Of a stretch of 64,000 nt of DNA, positions 41,806-51,959 are shown piece by piece. The notes under the pieces were generated by a model that was not told the origin of the DNA, ran no database searches, and saw nothing but the letters and a program-made list of their open reading frames with translations. The translations under genes and the position numbers were made by a program. Source of the stretch: Kosakonia sacchari SP1 (GTDB lineage Bacteria; Pseudomonadota; Gammaproteobacteria; Enterobacterales; Enterobacteriaceae); contig NZ_CP007215.2 in assembly GCF_000300455.3 (NCBI RefSeq), positions 4,340,001-4,404,000 of the forward strand, given 5' to 3'. Positions within the stretch are counted from its first letter, which is position 1. Each line of letters starts with the position of its first letter.

Positions 41806-42774
41806 TTGTTAAACTCATTTAAACTTTCGCTTCAATACATTCTGCCAAAACTGTGGCTCACTCGCCTGGCGGGTTGGGGCGCGAGCAAACGTGCAGGCTG
41901 GCTGACCAAACTGGTTATCGATCTGTTCGTGAAATACTACAAGGTCGATATGAAAGAAGCGCAGAAGCCGGACACCGCCAGCTACCGGACTTTTAACGAC
42001 TTTTTCGTCCGCCCGCTGCGTGACGAAGTGCGCCCACTCAACACAGATCCGAACGTACTGGTGATGCCGGCGGACGGCGTCGTCAGCCAGCTTGGCGCAA
42101 TCGACAATGATAAAATCCTGCAGGCCAAAGGGCATAATTACAGCCTGGAAGCGCTGCTGGCGGGCAACTACCTGATGGCGGATCTGTTCCGTAACGGTAG
42201 CTTTGTCACCACCTACCTCTCGCCGCGCGACTATCACCGCGTGCATATGCCGTGCAACGGCATCCTGCGCGAGATGATTTACGTGCCGGGCGATCTCTTC
42301 TCCGTGAACCATTTGACGGCGCAGAACGTGCCGAATCTGTTTGCTCGTAATGAACGCGTGATCTGCCTGTTTGATACCGAGTTTGGCCCGATGGCACAAA
42401 TTCTTGTCGGCGCGACAATTGTCGGCAGTATCGAAACCGTATGGGCGGGCACCATCACTCCGCCGCGTGAAGGCATCATTAAACGCTGGACCTGGCCTGC
42501 CGGTGAAAGCGAAGGTGCGGTTGCGCTGCTGAAAGGCCAGGAGATGGGTCGCTTTAAACTCGGTTCCACGGTAATTAACCTGTTTGCGCCGGGCAAAGTG
42601 AATTTAGTCGAGCAGTTACAGAGCCTGTCAGTGACCAAAATTGGCCAGCCGCTGGCGATTTCCGCCGAAACCTTCGCGCCTGTTGATGCACAACCGGCAC
42701 CGCTTCCAGAAGCGGAAATCAAAGCAGAGCATGACGCCAGCCCTCTGGTAGACGACAAGCAAGACGAAAGCTAA
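41806..42774 (+). CDS. psd: Phosphatidylserine decarboxylase proenzyme
   Basis: A 322-residue membrane-associated pyruvoyl enzyme making phosphatidylethanolamine. Self-cleavage occurs in the LGST motif (Ser about 254), giving the pyruvoyl alpha chain; the His of YHRVHMP and the Asp of [11 protein letters not shown] complete the proteolytic triad. TTG start at 41806 with GGAGG five to six bases upstream, as in E. coli. It is followed after 24 bp by mscM and likely shares its transcript; in E. coli this pair is under sigma-E and CpxR, sites I could not identify here. Confidence 0.98.
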   Translation: MLNSFKLSLQYILPKLWLTRLAGWGASKRAGWLTKLVIDLFVKYYKVDMKEAQKPDTASYRTFNDFFVRPLRDEVRPLNTDPNVLVMPADGVVSQLGAIDNDKILQAKGHNYSLEALLAGNYLMADLFRNGSFVTTYLSPRDYHRVHMPCNGILREMIYVPGDLFSVNHLTAQNVPNLFARNERVICLFDTEFGPMAQILVGATIVGSIETVWAGTITPPREGIIKRWTWPAGESEGAVALLKGQEMGRFKLGSTVINLFAPGKVNLVEQLQSLSVTKIGQPLAISAETFAPVDAQPAPLPEAEIKAEHDASPLVDDKQDES

Positions 42775-42798
42775 GCCTTAACCATTCTGGAGACTGAT

Positions 42799-45700
42799 GT
42801 GCGCCTGATTATCGTTTTTCTGATGGCCTGGTGCCTCAGCCAGGGGGCTCTCGCCGCAACGGCCCCCGATGCCCGACAAATCGCCCAGGAGCTGGAGCAA
42901 GCCAAAGCGGCGAAAAACACGCCGGATCAGGCAGAAACCGTCGAGGTGCTCCAGGCCGCGCTAAACGCGCTCGAAGAACGTAAAGGTTCACTCGAGCGCG
43001 CCAAGCAGTATCAAGAAGTCATTGATAACTTCCCCAAGCTTTCCAGAACGCTGCGTGCGCAGCTGGATAACCTGCGCGACGAACCGAAACCCGTTCCAGC
43101 GGGCATGAGCAGCGATGCGCTAAATCAGGAGATCCTGCAAGTCAGCAGCCAGTTGCTGGAGAAAACCCGTTTAGCTCAGCAGGAGCAGGAGCGCGCACGG
43201 GAAATTAGCGATTCGCTAAGCCAGCTACCACAGCAGCAAACCGATGCGCGCCGCCAGGTCACTGAAGTTGAACGCCGTCTCGGCGCGCAAAACAGCAATA
43301 CCCCGCTAGCACAAGCACAAAACTTTGGCGCGCAGGCGGAATCCGCGAAGCTGAAAGCGCTGGTTGACGAACTGGAACTGGCGCAGCTATCAGCGAATAA
43401 CCGCCAGGAGCTGGCGCGCATGCGCTCCGAGCTGGCGCAAAAACAGAGCCAGCAATTAGACGCGTATTTACAAGCGTTGCGTAATCAACTCAACAGTCAA
43501 CGCCAGCGCGAAGCGGAACAGGCGCTGGAAAGCACCGAATTACTGGCCGAAAACAGCGCCAATTTACCGGCGGGAATTGTCGAGCAGTTTCGCATTAACC
43601 GCGAGCTGTCACAGGCGCTGAACCAGCAGGCGCAGCGTATGGATCTGGTGGCCTCACAGCAGCGCCAGGCCACCGGGCAGACATTGCAGGTCCGTCAGGC
43701 GCTGAATACCCTGCGTGAACAATCGCAATGGCTTGGCGCCTCCAATATGCTCGGTGAAGCGTTGCGTGCACAGGTTGCTCGTCTGCCAGAGATGCCAAAA
43801 CCGCAGCAGCTTGATACCGAAATGGCGCAGTTGCGTGTGCATCGCATGCGCTATGAAGATCTGCTGAATAAGCAGCCGCAACTGCGACAGATCCGCCAGG
43901 CGGATGGTCAGGCGCTGACGGCTGAGCAAAACCGTATTCTGGAAGCACAACTGCGCACCCAGCGCGAACTGCTGAATTCACTATTACAGGGCGGCGATAC
44001 GCTCATCCTTGAACTCACCAAGCTCAAAGTTTCCAATAGCCAGCTGGAAGACGCGCTAAAAGAAGTGAATGAAGCCACTCACCGCTATCTGTTCTGGACG
44101 GCGGATGTCAGCCCTATCTCCTTCACCTGGCCGATTGAGATTGTGCAGGATCTGCGTCGCTTACTTTCGCTCGATACCATCAGCCAGTTGGGCAAAGCCA
44201 GCGCCATGATGCTCACCAGCAAAGAGACGCTATTCCCGCTGTTTGGTGCGTTGCTGCTGGTGGGCTTTAGCATTTACTCCCGTCGTCACTTTACGCGCTT
44301 TCTGGAGCGTTCCAGCGCGCGCGTGGGCAAAGTGACGCAGGATCACTTCTGGCTCACCATGCGGACGGTGTTCTGGTCAATTCTTGTCGCCTCGCCGTTG
44401 CCGGTATTATGGAAAACGCTCGGCTACGGCTTGCAGGAAGCCTGGCCCTATCCGCTGGCAGTGGCGATTGGCGACGGCGTAACCGCTACCGTGCCGCTGC
44501 TGTGGGCGGTGATGATCTGCGCCACGTTCGCCCGCCCAACCGGCTTGTTTGTCGCCCACTTCGGCTGGCCGCGTAATCGCGTCGCCCGGGGAATGCGTTA
44601 TTACCTGATGAGCATCGGTTTTATTGTGCCGCTGATTATGGCGCTGATCATGTTTGATAACCTTAACGACCGTGAGTTCTCGGCGTCGCTGGGGCGGCTC
44701 TGTTTTATTCTGATTTGCGGGGCGCTGGCGATCGTGACGCTAAGCCTGAAGCGTGCGGGGATCCCGCTGTATGTTGATAAAGCTGGCAACAGCGACAATA
44801 TGCCTAACCATTTGCTGTGGAACCTGCTGCTCAGTGCGCCTCTGGCGGCAATTCTGGCCGCCTGCGTGGGTTATCTGGCCACGGCGCAGGCGTTGCTGGC
44901 GCGTCTGGAAACCTCGGTCGCCATCTGGTTCTTGCTGCTGGTGGTGTATCACATCATCCGCCGCTGGATGCTGATCCAGCGCCGCCGTCTGGCCTTTGAA
45001 CGCGCCCGTCACCGCCGCGCGGAGATCCTTGCCCAGCGCGCTCGTGGCGAAGAAGATGCTGCCCATCACACCAGCACCGAAGGCACTGCCGAAGTGGATG
45101 AGCAGGAAGTTGATCTTGATGCTATCAGCGTACAGTCGCTGCGCCTGGTGCGTTCAATCCTGATGCTGATCGCCCTGCTGTCGGTGATTGTGCTGTGGTC
45201 CGAAATCCATTCCGCCTTTGGCTTTCTGGAAAACATCCCGCTGTGGGATGTCACCTCAACAGTACAAGGCGTGGAAAGCCTGGAGCCCATCACCCTCGGC
45301 GCGGTGCTGATCGCCATTCTGGTGTTTATTATCACCACCCAACTGGTGCGTAACCTCCCCGCCTTGCTGGAGCTGGCGCTGTTACAGCACCTGGATCTGG
45401 CACCGGGCACGGGTTATGCCATCACCACGATCACCAAATATCTGTTAATGCTGTTTGGCGGGCTGGTAGGCTTCTCGATGATCGGCATTGAGTGGGCCAA
45501 ATTACAGTGGCTGGTCGCGGCACTCGGCGTTGGGCTCGGTTTTGGCTTGCAGGAGATTTTCGCCAACTTTATCTCTGGCCTGATCATCTTGTTTGAAAAG
45601 CCGATCCGCATTGGCGATACGGTGACCATCCGCGACCTGACGGGTAGCATCACCAAGATCAATACGCGCGCGACGACTATCAGCGACTGGGATCGCAAAG

Positions 45701-46131
45701 AGATCATCGTGCCAAATAAAGCGTTTATCACTGAACAGTTTATTAACTGGTCGTTGTCGGATTCGGTCACGCGCGTTGTGCTGACGGTACCAGCCCCGGC
45801 CGATGCCAACAGCGAAGAAGTGACGCAAATTCTTTACACCGCGGCCGAACGTTGTTCGCTGGTGATTGATAACCCGGCACCGGAAGTGTTCCTCGTCGAT
45901 TTGCAGCAAGGTTTGCAATTGTTTGAGCTGCGCATTTATGCGGCAGAGATGGGGCATCGCATGCCGCTGCGCCACGAAATCCACCAGCTGATTCTGGCGG
46001 GCTTCCGCGAACACGGTATCGATTTGCCGTTCCCGCCGTTCCAGATGCGTCTGGAGAGTCTCGACGGCAAACGCACGGCAAGGACGCTGACGTCCTCAGG
46101 CAAAAGCAGCCGCCCGGCGGGCAGTTTGTAA
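42799..46131 (+). CDS. mscM: Miniconductance mechanosensitive channel MscM
   Basis: A 1110-residue member of the MscS/MscK family. Signal peptide about 1-21 (ALA cleavage), a long periplasmic coiled-coil region (about 22-470) rich in Gln, Glu and Leu, about 11 membrane helices, then the MscS core: pore helix region with VAALGVGLGFGLQEIFANFISGLIILFEKPIRIGD, the beta domain (VPNKAFITEQFINWSLSD) and the C-terminal vestibule domain. The GTG start has GGAG seven bases upstream. It protects cells from hypo-osmotic shock. Formerly yjeP. Confidence 0.97.
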   Translation: MRLIIVFLMAWCLSQGALAATAPDARQIAQELEQAKAAKNTPDQAETVEVLQAALNALEERKGSLERAKQYQEVIDNFPKLSRTLRAQLDNLRDEPKPVPAGMSSDALNQEILQVSSQLLEKTRLAQQEQERAREISDSLSQLPQQQTDARRQVTEVERRLGAQNSNTPLAQAQNFGAQAESAKLKALVDELELAQLSANNRQELARMRSELAQKQSQQLDAYLQALRNQLNSQRQREAEQALESTELLAENSANLPAGIVEQFRINRELSQALNQQAQRMDLVASQQRQATGQTLQVRQALNTLREQSQWLGASNMLGEALRAQVARLPEMPKPQQLDTEMAQLRVHRMRYEDLLNKQPQLRQIRQADGQALTAEQNRILEAQLRTQRELLNSLLQGGDTLILELTKLKVSNSQLEDALKEVNEATHRYLFWTADVSPISFTWPIEIVQDLRRLLSLDTISQLGKASAMMLTSKETLFPLFGALLLVGFSIYSRRHFTRFLERSSARVGKVTQDHFWLTMRTVFWSILVASPLPVLWKTLGYGLQEAWPYPLAVAIGDGVTATVPLLWAVMICATFARPTGLFVAHFGWPRNRVARGMRYYLMSIGFIVPLIMALIMFDNLNDREFSASLGRLCFILICGALAIVTLSLKRAGIPLYVDKAGNSDNMPNHLLWNLLLSAPLAAILAACVGYLATAQALLARLETSVAIWFLLLVVYHIIRRWMLIQRRRLAFERARHRRAEILAQRARGEEDAAHHTSTEGTAEVDEQEVDLDAISVQSLRLVRSILMLIALLSVIVLWSEIHSAFGFLENIPLWDVTSTVQGVESLEPITLGAVLIAILVFIITTQLVRNLPALLELALLQHLDLAPGTGYAITTITKYLLMLFGGLVGFSMIGIEWAKLQWLVAALGVGLGFGLQEIFANFISGLIILFEKPIRIGDTVTIRDLTGSITKINTRATTISDWDRKEIIVPNKAFITEQFINWSLSDSVTRVVLTVPAPADANSEEVTQILYTAAERCSLVIDNPAPEVFLVDLQQGLQLFELRIYAAEMGHRMPLRHEIHQLILAGFREHGIDLPFPPFQMRLESLDGKRTARTLTSSGKSSRPAGSL

Positions 46132-46137
46132 GCCAAC

Positions 46138-46165
46138 AAAAAAGGCGCATCAGGCGCCTTTTTTA
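46138..46165. terminator. Bidirectional terminator between mscM and epmA
   Basis: AAAAAAGGCGC and GCGCCTTTTTT form a perfect stem around ATCAG, with A and T runs serving both convergent genes. Confidence 0.9.
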
Positions 46166-46184
46166 CTGTTTATTCATCGGGTCA

Positions 46185-47162
46185 TCAGGCCCGGTCGACG
46201 GTAAACGCAATCACATCCGCCAGGCTTTCAGCCTGCAGCGCCAGCATCACCAGACGGTCCACGCCCAGCGCGACACCGGAGCAATCCGGCAGGCCGGCTT
46301 TGAGTGCTTCCAGCAGGTTTACATCCACCGGTTGCTGCGGTAAACCGCGCGCGGCACGTTTGCGATTATCTTGCTCGAAACGTTGCTGCTGTTCACGGGC
46401 ATCGGTCAGCTCATGGAAACCGTTCGCCAGCTCGATGCCTTTAAAATAAACCTCAAAACGCTCTGCAACGCGGTGATCTTCCGTGCTGATCTGCGCCAGC
46501 GCCGCCTGGCTTGCCGGGAAGTGATACACAAAAGCCGGACGATCTTTACCGATCTGCGGCTCCACGCCCATGGTGAACAGCAGTTGCAGCAGCGTGTCCC
46601 GATCTTCTTCCGTATCGGCGATATTGCTCAGATCGAGTTTCGCCGCCGCTTCACGCAACTGGGTTTTATCAGCAGAAAGTGGGTCGATTTCCAGATAACG
46701 CTGAAAAGCCTGCTGGTAAGAGAGCGATTCTGCCGCCTGGCACTCCAGCACCTGTTGCAGCAAATCATCCACTTCATTCATCAGGCGATACATGTCGTAG
46801 TGCGGGCGATACCACTCGAGCATGGTGAATTCAGGGTTGTGATGACGCCCCATCTCTTCGTTACGAAAGCTTCTGCACAACTGGAAAACCGGACCACAAC
46901 CCGCAGCCAGCAGGCGTTTCATGTGGTATTCCGGGCTAGTCATCAGATAGAGATTAAGCCCCTGAGAGTGGCCTGGGCCAACAAAACGGGTTTCGAACGG
47001 GAACAGGTGAATATCTGTCACCGTTGCCTGGCTCATACAGGGCGTTTCCACCTCAAGCACACCGCGATCGGCAAAGAAACGGCGAATTTCCGCCATAATT
47101 GCCGCGCGTTTCAACAGGTTGGGGATGGATGCGCTCGGCTGCCAGGTTGCCGTCTCGCTCAT
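46185..47162 (-). CDS. epmA: EpmA, EF-P-(R)-beta-lysine ligase
   Basis: A 325-residue paralogue of the lysyl-tRNA synthetase catalytic domain without the anticodon-binding domain. It charges beta-lysine onto Lys34 of EF-P. Class II motifs 2 ([23 protein letters not shown]) and 3 ([12 protein letters not shown]) are present. The ATG at 47162 gives [17 protein letters not shown] with GGAGA upstream. Its partners efp (53036-53602) and epmB (53643-54671) lie 6 kb away. Confidence 0.97.
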   Translation of the reverse strand: MSETATWQPSASIPNLLKRAAIMAEIRRFFADRGVLEVETPCMSQATVTDIHLFPFETRFVGPGHSQGLNLYLMTSPEYHMKRLLAAGCGPVFQLCRSFRNEEMGRHHNPEFTMLEWYRPHYDMYRLMNEVDDLLQQVLECQAAESLSYQQAFQRYLEIDPLSADKTQLREAAAKLDLSNIADTEEDRDTLLQLLFTMGVEPQIGKDRPAFVYHFPASQAALAQISTEDHRVAERFEVYFKGIELANGFHELTDAREQQQRFEQDNRKRAARGLPQQPVDVNLLEALKAGLPDCSGVALGVDRLVMLALQAESLADVIAFTVDRA

Positions 47163-47282
47163 GGTACTTTCTCCGATTTCAGACAAGGGCACGAAGTCTA
47201 CCCGCATCGATCCGCAGAGACAAATTTTGCGCAAAATAATTTCATTAATGTCGTCTATAACTAAAAGGGTAAATATTTAATG

Positions 47283-47296
47283 GTGATATCAATCAA
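47283..47296 (+). promoter_or_regulatory. Strong FNR-like site upstream of frdA
   Basis: GTGAT-ATCA-ATCAA differs from the FNR consensus TTGAT-N4-ATCAA at one base. It is centred about 90 bp before the predicted frd start site, and 121 bp after the divergent epmA start. Confidence 0.5.
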
Positions 47297-47333
47297 GATC
47301 GATGACATATCACGGTATAGAACAGCAAAAAAA

Positions 47334-47374
47334 TCGAACGCATCAAATTTCCCCCGAAACTCTACGGTTATACT
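47334..47374 (+). promoter_or_regulatory. frdA promoter with class II FNR position
   Basis: A -10 TATACT at 47369-47374 matches the E. coli frdA -10. Sequence 47334-47347 (TCGAA-CGCA-TCAAA) is at the place of the E. coli FNR site and is similarly degenerate; its centre is about 40 bp before the likely start site. Anaerobic activation is expected. Nothing else of note is seen in the 307 bp epmA-frdA gap apart from the second FNR-like site. Confidence 0.6.
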
Positions 47375-47469
47375 GCCCTTACCCAAAAAGGAGCAGTGGA
47401 ACATATCCGCAACTACCTTGAGCGCTTCAGGCTTATCGTTGCGGAACAACAATAATCTGGAGGAATGTC

Positions 47470-49260
47470 GTGCATACCTTTCAAGCCGATATCGCTGTGA
47501 TTGGCGCAGGCGGAGCGGGATTACGCACCGCGATCGCTGCGGCGCAAGCCCACCCCAACGCCAAAATCGCATTGATTTCAAAAGTCTATCCCATGCGCAG
47601 CCACACCGTTGCTGCGGAAGGCGGCTCTGCCGCCGTCGCCCAGGATCATGACAGCTTCGAGTACCATTTCCACGATACCGTTGCCGGCGGTGACTGGCTC
47701 TGCGAACAGGATGTCGTTGACTACTTTGTGCATCATTGCCCGACAGAGATGACCCAGCTTGAACAGTGGGGTTGTCCGTGGAGCCGCCGTCCTGACGGCT
47801 CGGTCAATGTGCGCCGTTTCGGCGGGATGAAAATCGAACGCACCTGGTTCGCCGCCGATAAAACCGGCTTCCATATGCTGCACACCCTGTTCCAGACATC
47901 CCTTCAGTTCCCACAAATCCAACGTTTCGACGAGCATTTCGTACTAGATATCCTGGTCGATGACAACCATGCCCGTGGGCTGGTGGCCATGAATATGATG
48001 GAAGGTACGCTGGTGCAGATCCGCGCCAATGCGGTGGTGATGGCAACGGGCGGCGCGGGTCGCGTTTACCGTTACAACACCAACGGCGGCATTGTCACCG
48101 GCGACGGTATGGGCATGGCGCTGGCGCATGGCGTGCCGCTGCGCGATATGGAGTTTGTGCAGTATCACCCGACCGGCCTGCCTGGCTCCGGCATTCTGAT
48201 GACTGAAGGTTGCCGTGGTGAAGGCGGGATCCTCGTCAATAAGAACGGCTACCGATATTTGCAGGATTATGGCATGGGCCCGGAAACCCCGCTCGGCGAG
48301 CCGAAAAACAAATATATGGAGCTTGGCCCGCGCGACAAAGTATCGCAGGCGTTCTGGCACGAGTGGCGCAAAGGCAACACCATCTCCACGCCGCGTGGCG
48401 ATGTGGTACACCTCGATTTACGCCATCTTGGCGCGAAGAAAATCAACGAACGTTTGCCGTTTATCTGCGAGCTGGCGAAAGCCTATGTTGGCGTCGATCC
48501 GGTCAAAGAGCCGATTCCGGTACGCCCAACCGCGCACTACACCATGGGCGGTATCGAAACCGATCAAAACTGCGAATCCCGCATCAAGGGTCTGTTTGCC
48601 GTGGGTGAGTGCTCTTCTGTCGGCCTGCACGGCGCAAACCGTCTGGGTTCGAACTCGCTGGCGGAACTGGTGGTGTTTGGTCGTCTTGCTGGTGAACGCG
48701 CGATGGAACGCGCCGCAACTGCAACCGAGGCCAATGATAGTGTGCTGAACGCACAAGCCGCCGACGTGGAAAAACGACTGAAAGCACTGGTGAATCAGGA
48801 CGGCACCGAAAGCTGGGCGAAAATCCGCGATGAAATGGGTGAATCGATGGAAGAAGGTTGCGGCATCTACCGTACGCCGGAGCTGATGCAGAAAACCGTG
48901 GATAAGCTGGCGGAGTTGCAGGAACGCTTTAAACGCGTGCGCATCACCGATACCTCCAGCGTCTTCAACACCGATGTGCTTTACACCATTGAACTGGGCC
49001 ACGGTCTGAATGTCGCCGAATGTATGGCGCACTCCGCACTGGCACGTAAAGAGTCTCGCGGGGCGCATCAGCGTCTGGATGAAGGCTGTACCGAGCGCGA
49101 TGACGTTAACTTCCTCAAGCACACGCTGGCTTTCCGTGATGCCGATGGCGCAACCCGTCTGGAGTATAGCGACGTGAAGATCACCACGCTGCCGCCAGCG
49201 AAACGCGTCTACGGTGCTGAAGCTGAAGCGACCGAGAAGAAGGAGACGAACAATGGCTGA
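47470..49260 (+). CDS. frdA: Fumarate reductase flavoprotein subunit
   Basis: A 596-residue FAD subunit that reduces fumarate to succinate in anaerobic respiration. Dinucleotide-binding start [15 protein letters not shown] (about 10-24), covalent FAD site [13 protein letters not shown] (His about 45), capping domain, and the catalytic region with [21 protein letters not shown] and [12 protein letters not shown]-like [17 protein letters not shown] start with GGAGG upstream, as in E. coli. Six residues shorter than E. coli FrdA, in the C-terminal tail. Its stop overlaps the frdB start by 8 bp. Confidence 0.99.
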   Translation: MHTFQADIAVIGAGGAGLRTAIAAAQAHPNAKIALISKVYPMRSHTVAAEGGSAAVAQDHDSFEYHFHDTVAGGDWLCEQDVVDYFVHHCPTEMTQLEQWGCPWSRRPDGSVNVRRFGGMKIERTWFAADKTGFHMLHTLFQTSLQFPQIQRFDEHFVLDILVDDNHARGLVAMNMMEGTLVQIRANAVVMATGGAGRVYRYNTNGGIVTGDGMGMALAHGVPLRDMEFVQYHPTGLPGSGILMTEGCRGEGGILVNKNGYRYLQDYGMGPETPLGEPKNKYMELGPRDKVSQAFWHEWRKGNTISTPRGDVVHLDLRHLGAKKINERLPFICELAKAYVGVDPVKEPIPVRPTAHYTMGGIETDQNCESRIKGLFAVGECSSVGLHGANRLGSNSLAELVVFGRLAGERAMERAATATEANDSVLNAQAADVEKRLKALVNQDGTESWAKIRDEMGESMEEGCGIYRTPELMQKTVDKLAELQERFKRVRITDTSSVFNTDVLYTIELGHGLNVAECMAHSALARKESRGAHQRLDEGCTERDDVNFLKHTLAFRDADGATRLEYSDVKITTLPPAKRVYGAEAEATEKKETNNG

Positions 49261-49987
49261 GATGAAGAATCTGAAAATCGAGATTGTCCGTTACAACCCG
49301 GAAGTGGACAACGCGCCGCACAGTGTTTTTTACGATGTGCCCTACGATGAAGCCACTTCGCTGCTCGATGCGCTGAACTATATCAAAGACAATCTCGCGC
49401 CGGACCTGAGCTATCGCTGGTCATGCCGTATGGCGATTTGCGGCTCTTGCGGCATGATGATCAACAAAGTGCCAAAACTCGCCTGTAAGACTTTTCTGCG
49501 TGATTACGAGAAAGGGCTGAAAGTCGAAGCGCTGGCTAACTTCCCAATCGAGCGCGATTTGGTGGTCGATATGACTCACTTTATCGAAAGCCTCGAAGCG
49601 ATTAAGCCCTACATTATTGGTAACACGCGCACACCGGATCAGGGGCCTGGCAAGCAAACTCCGGCGCAAATGGCGAAGTATCACCAGTTCTCCGGCTGTA
49701 TCAATTGCGGTTTGTGTTATGCCGCTTGCCCGCAATTCGGTCTGAATCCGGAGTTTATTGGCCCGGCAGCGATCACGCTGGCGCATCGCTATAACCTCGA
49801 TAGCCGCGACAAAGGTAAGAAAGAGCGCATGGGGCAACTCAACAGCCAGAATGGCGTGTGGAGCTGTACGTTTGTCGGTTACTGCTCGGAAGTCTGTCCG
49901 AAGCATGTCGATCCGGCTGCCGCTATTCAGCAGGGCAAGGTAGAAAGCTCGAAAGACTTTCTTATCGCCACCCTGAAACCACGCTAA
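49253..49987 (+). CDS. frdB: Fumarate reductase iron-sulfur subunit
   Basis: A 244-residue subunit linking FAD to menaquinol. [2Fe-2S] cysteines in [22 protein letters not shown] (about 57-78); [4Fe-4S] and [3Fe-4S] ligands in [15 protein letters not shown] (about 149-160) and [17 protein letters not shown] (about 205-220). The ATG at 49253 lies inside the frdA end (ATGGCTGA), so translation is coupled. Confidence 0.99.
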   Translation: MAEMKNLKIEIVRYNPEVDNAPHSVFYDVPYDEATSLLDALNYIKDNLAPDLSYRWSCRMAICGSCGMMINKVPKLACKTFLRDYEKGLKVEALANFPIERDLVVDMTHFIESLEAIKPYIIGNTRTPDQGPGKQTPAQMAKYHQFSGCINCGLCYAACPQFGLNPEFIGPAAITLAHRYNLDSRDKGKKERMGQLNSQNGVWSCTFVGYCSEVCPKHVDPAAAIQQGKVESSKDFLIATLKPR

Positions 49988-49997
49988 GGAGTGCATT

Positions 49998-50393
49998 ATG
50001 ACGACTAAACGCAAAGCCTGGGTTCGTCCCATGCCATCAACCTGGTGGAAAACCCTGCCGTTTTATCGCTTCTATATGCTGCGTGAAGGAACGGCGGTCG
50101 CGGCAGTCTGGTTCAGCCTCGAACTGATCTTTGGTCTGTTTTCGCTGAAACATGGGCCGGAAAGCTGGGGCGGATTTGTGCATTTTCTGCAAAACCCGAT
50201 TGTGCTGATCCTCAACCTGATCGCGCTGGCGGCAGCGCTGCTGCACACCAAAACCTGGTTTGATCTGGCACCGAAAGCACAGCTTATCATCGTGAAGGAC
50301 GAAAAAATGGGTCCAGAGCCGGTTATTAAAGGGCTTTGGGTGGTAACAGCAGTGGTCACCGTGGTGATCCTGTTTGTCGCACTGTTCTGGTAA
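49998..50393 (+). CDS. frdC: Fumarate reductase membrane anchor subunit C
   Basis: A 131-residue protein with three membrane helices that, with FrdD, holds FrdAB on the inner face and binds menaquinol. It begins [32 protein letters not shown], close to E. coli FrdC, including the Glu29 residue important for quinol oxidation. GGAG precedes the ATG. Confidence 0.98.
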   Translation: MTTKRKAWVRPMPSTWWKTLPFYRFYMLREGTAVAAVWFSLELIFGLFSLKHGPESWGGFVHFLQNPIVLILNLIALAAALLHTKTWFDLAPKAQLIIVKDEKMGPEPVIKGLWVVTAVVTVVILFVALFW

Positions 50394-50403
50394 GGAGGCC
50401 AAC

Positions 50404-50763
50404 GTGATTAACCCGAATCCAAAACGTTCTGACGAACCCGTTTTCTGGGGATTATTTGGCGCTGGCGGTATGTGGGGCGCGATTGTTACACCGGTTATCG
50501 TGCTGTTGATTGGCGTGCTGCTGCCGCTGGGATTCTACCCCGGCGACGCACTCGGTTATGATCGCGTGCTGGCGTTTGCGCAAAGCTTTATTGGCCGCGT
50601 CTTTATCTTTTTGATGATTGTATTGCCGGTGTGGTGCGGTCTGCATCGTATCCACCACATGATGCATGATTTAAAAATCCATGTTCCCAGCGGTAAATGG
50701 GTGTTCTATGGCCTTGCGGCCATTCTCACCGTCGTTACCCTGATCGGTGTTTTATTTCTTTGA
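50404..50763 (+). CDS. frdD: Fumarate reductase membrane anchor subunit D
   Basis: A 119-residue, three-helix subunit starting [22 protein letters not shown], with the conserved [14 protein letters not shown] segment. The GTG start at 50404 has GGAGG five bases upstream; the ATG at 50374 in the same frame lies within frdC. Last gene of the operon. No ampC follows. Confidence 0.98.
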   Translation: MINPNPKRSDEPVFWGLFGAGGMWGAIVTPVIVLLIGVLLPLGFYPGDALGYDRVLAFAQSFIGRVFIFLMIVLPVWCGLHRIHHMMHDLKIHVPSGKWVFYGLAAILTVVTLIGVLFL

Positions 50764-50771
50764 TATCAGTC

Positions 50772-50802
50772 GCTCTCCTGCGTAAGCGGGAGAGCAAATT
50801 TT
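50772..50802 (+). terminator. frdABCD terminator
   Basis: GCTCTCC (50772-50778) and GGAGAGC (50789-50795) pair, followed by AAATTTT. Eight bp after the frdD stop. In E. coli the ampC attenuator occupies this zone. Confidence 0.7.
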
Positions 50803-50813
50803 CCGCCAGCGTC

Positions 50814-50819
50814 TATACC
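50814..50819 (+). promoter_or_regulatory. blc promoter, sigma-S-like -10
   Basis: CTATACC (C at 50813, TATACC 50814-50819) fits the extended -10 CTATACT preferred by sigma-S, followed by CTAAAG. No -35 is evident. E. coli blc is sigma-S dependent. The start would be about 23 nt before the ATG. Confidence 0.6.
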
Positions 50820-50848
50820 CTAAAGAAAAGATCTGGAAGGAAAATCTC

Positions 50849-51379
50849 ATGCGCCTGATGCTGCTTGTCGTGACTGTTATCGCTGCGCTGTTCATTTCCG
50901 GCTGTCGTTCTCCCACTCCTCCTGACGGCGTGGCCGTCGTACAAGACTTCAATACGCAACGCTATCTGGGTAAATGGTACGAAATTGCCCGCTTTGACCA
51001 CACCTTTGAACGCGGGCTGGAAAGGGTCACCGCCACGTATAGCCTGCGCGACGATGGCGGTTTGACGGTGGTGAATCGCGGTTACAACACGGAACGCGGC
51101 ATGTGGCAGCAAGCCATTGGCACCGCGTATTTTACCGGTGACCCACGCACCGCCGCGCTGAAAGTCTCCTTCTTCGGCCCTTTTTACGGCGGCTATAACA
51201 TCCTCGCATTGGACAAAGATTATCGCTACGCGCTGGTTTGCGGGCCGGACCGCGACTATCTCTGGATATTGTCCCGCACGCCCACCATTCCGGCGGACGT
51301 AAAACAGCAGATGCTGGACATCGCGGCCCGGCAGGGATTTGCCGTGGAAAAACTGCTATGGATTAACCAGCCCCATTAG
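50849..51379 (+). CDS. blc: Outer membrane lipoprotein Blc (bacterial lipocalin)
   Basis: A 176-residue lipocalin. Signal peptide with lipobox ISGC (Cys about 19; next residues RS favour outer membrane sorting). The lipocalin signature [20 protein letters not shown], the [15 protein letters not shown] strand and the C-terminal [11 protein letters not shown] helix region are kept. It binds lysophospholipids and is induced in stationary phase. GGAAGGA precedes the ATG. Its last 4 bp overlap convergent gdx. Confidence 0.95.
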   Translation: MRLMLLVVTVIAALFISGCRSPTPPDGVAVVQDFNTQRYLGKWYEIARFDHTFERGLERVTATYSLRDDGGLTVVNRGYNTERGMWQQAIGTAYFTGDPRTAALKVSFFGPFYGGYNILALDKDYRYALVCGPDRDYLWILSRTPTIPADVKQQMLDIAARQGFAVEKLLWINQPH

Positions 51380-51693
51380 TGGGCGCTGAGTTTCAATCCG
51401 ATAATCCCGGCGACAATCAGACAAAGGCTGAGGATACGCGCCAGGCTTGCAGATTCGCCAAGCAGCACAATACCGGCGACGGCGGCACCGACTGCGCCAA
51501 TGCCGGTCCAGATGGCATATGCCGTTCCCACCGGCAATGTTTTCATTGCCCATGACAGCAGCACGACGCTTGCGACCATCGCCGTCACGGTAATCAGGCT
51601 TGGCATCAACCGGGTAAAACCGTGGGTGTATTTCAGGCCGATAGCCCAAACCACTTCAAGAAGACCTGCAATAAGAAGAATTAACCAGGACAT
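51376..51693 (-). CDS. gdx: Guanidinium exporter Gdx (SugE), SMR family
   Basis: A 105-residue, four-helix small multidrug resistance protein exporting guanidinium in exchange for protons. The conserved Glu of helix 1 is in [16 protein letters not shown] (residue 13), and [16 protein letters not shown] is the helix 3 packing motif. The ATG at 51693 gives [11 protein letters not shown] guanidine-II riboswitch directly upstream confirms the assignment over a drug exporter. Confidence 0.97.
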   Translation of the reverse strand: MSWLILLIAGLLEVVWAIGLKYTHGFTRLMPSLITVTAMVASVVLLSWAMKTLPVGTAYAIWTGIGAVGAAVAGIVLLGESASLARILSLCLIVAGIIGLKLSAH

Positions 51694-51708
51694 TTTTGGC
51701 TCCCGTGC

Positions 51709-51752
51709 GGGGCCGTCCCCATTGTGAATGAGCACAAACGGGTCGTCCCGTT
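51709..51752 (-). promoter_or_regulatory. Guanidine-II (mini-ykkC) riboswitch controlling gdx
   Basis: On the minus strand two small hairpins occur in order: AACGGG-ACGA-CCCGTT (51752-51737) and GGGG-ACGG-CCCC (51720-51709). Twin stems with ACGR loops are the hallmark of the class. The second stem ends 15 bp before the gdx ATG, suitable for control of translation initiation. Confidence 0.95.
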
Positions 51753-51959
51753 CGGCGTGTGAAGAGAGGCAAATTTTGCCGATTTAGGCTCATTATTTCA
51801 ATATTTTTGTTCTTGCTCAACTTTAGGCGTTTTAAAGCAAGAAATAGCCACTGTTCGCAGCGGAATTCCGGCATTTATTCACCATATCTACCCCCTATGA
51901 TGAATTCGCTCTCCTGAATTCAGGACGTTGTGCGCCACTCTCTGACTGCGAAGAAAAAT

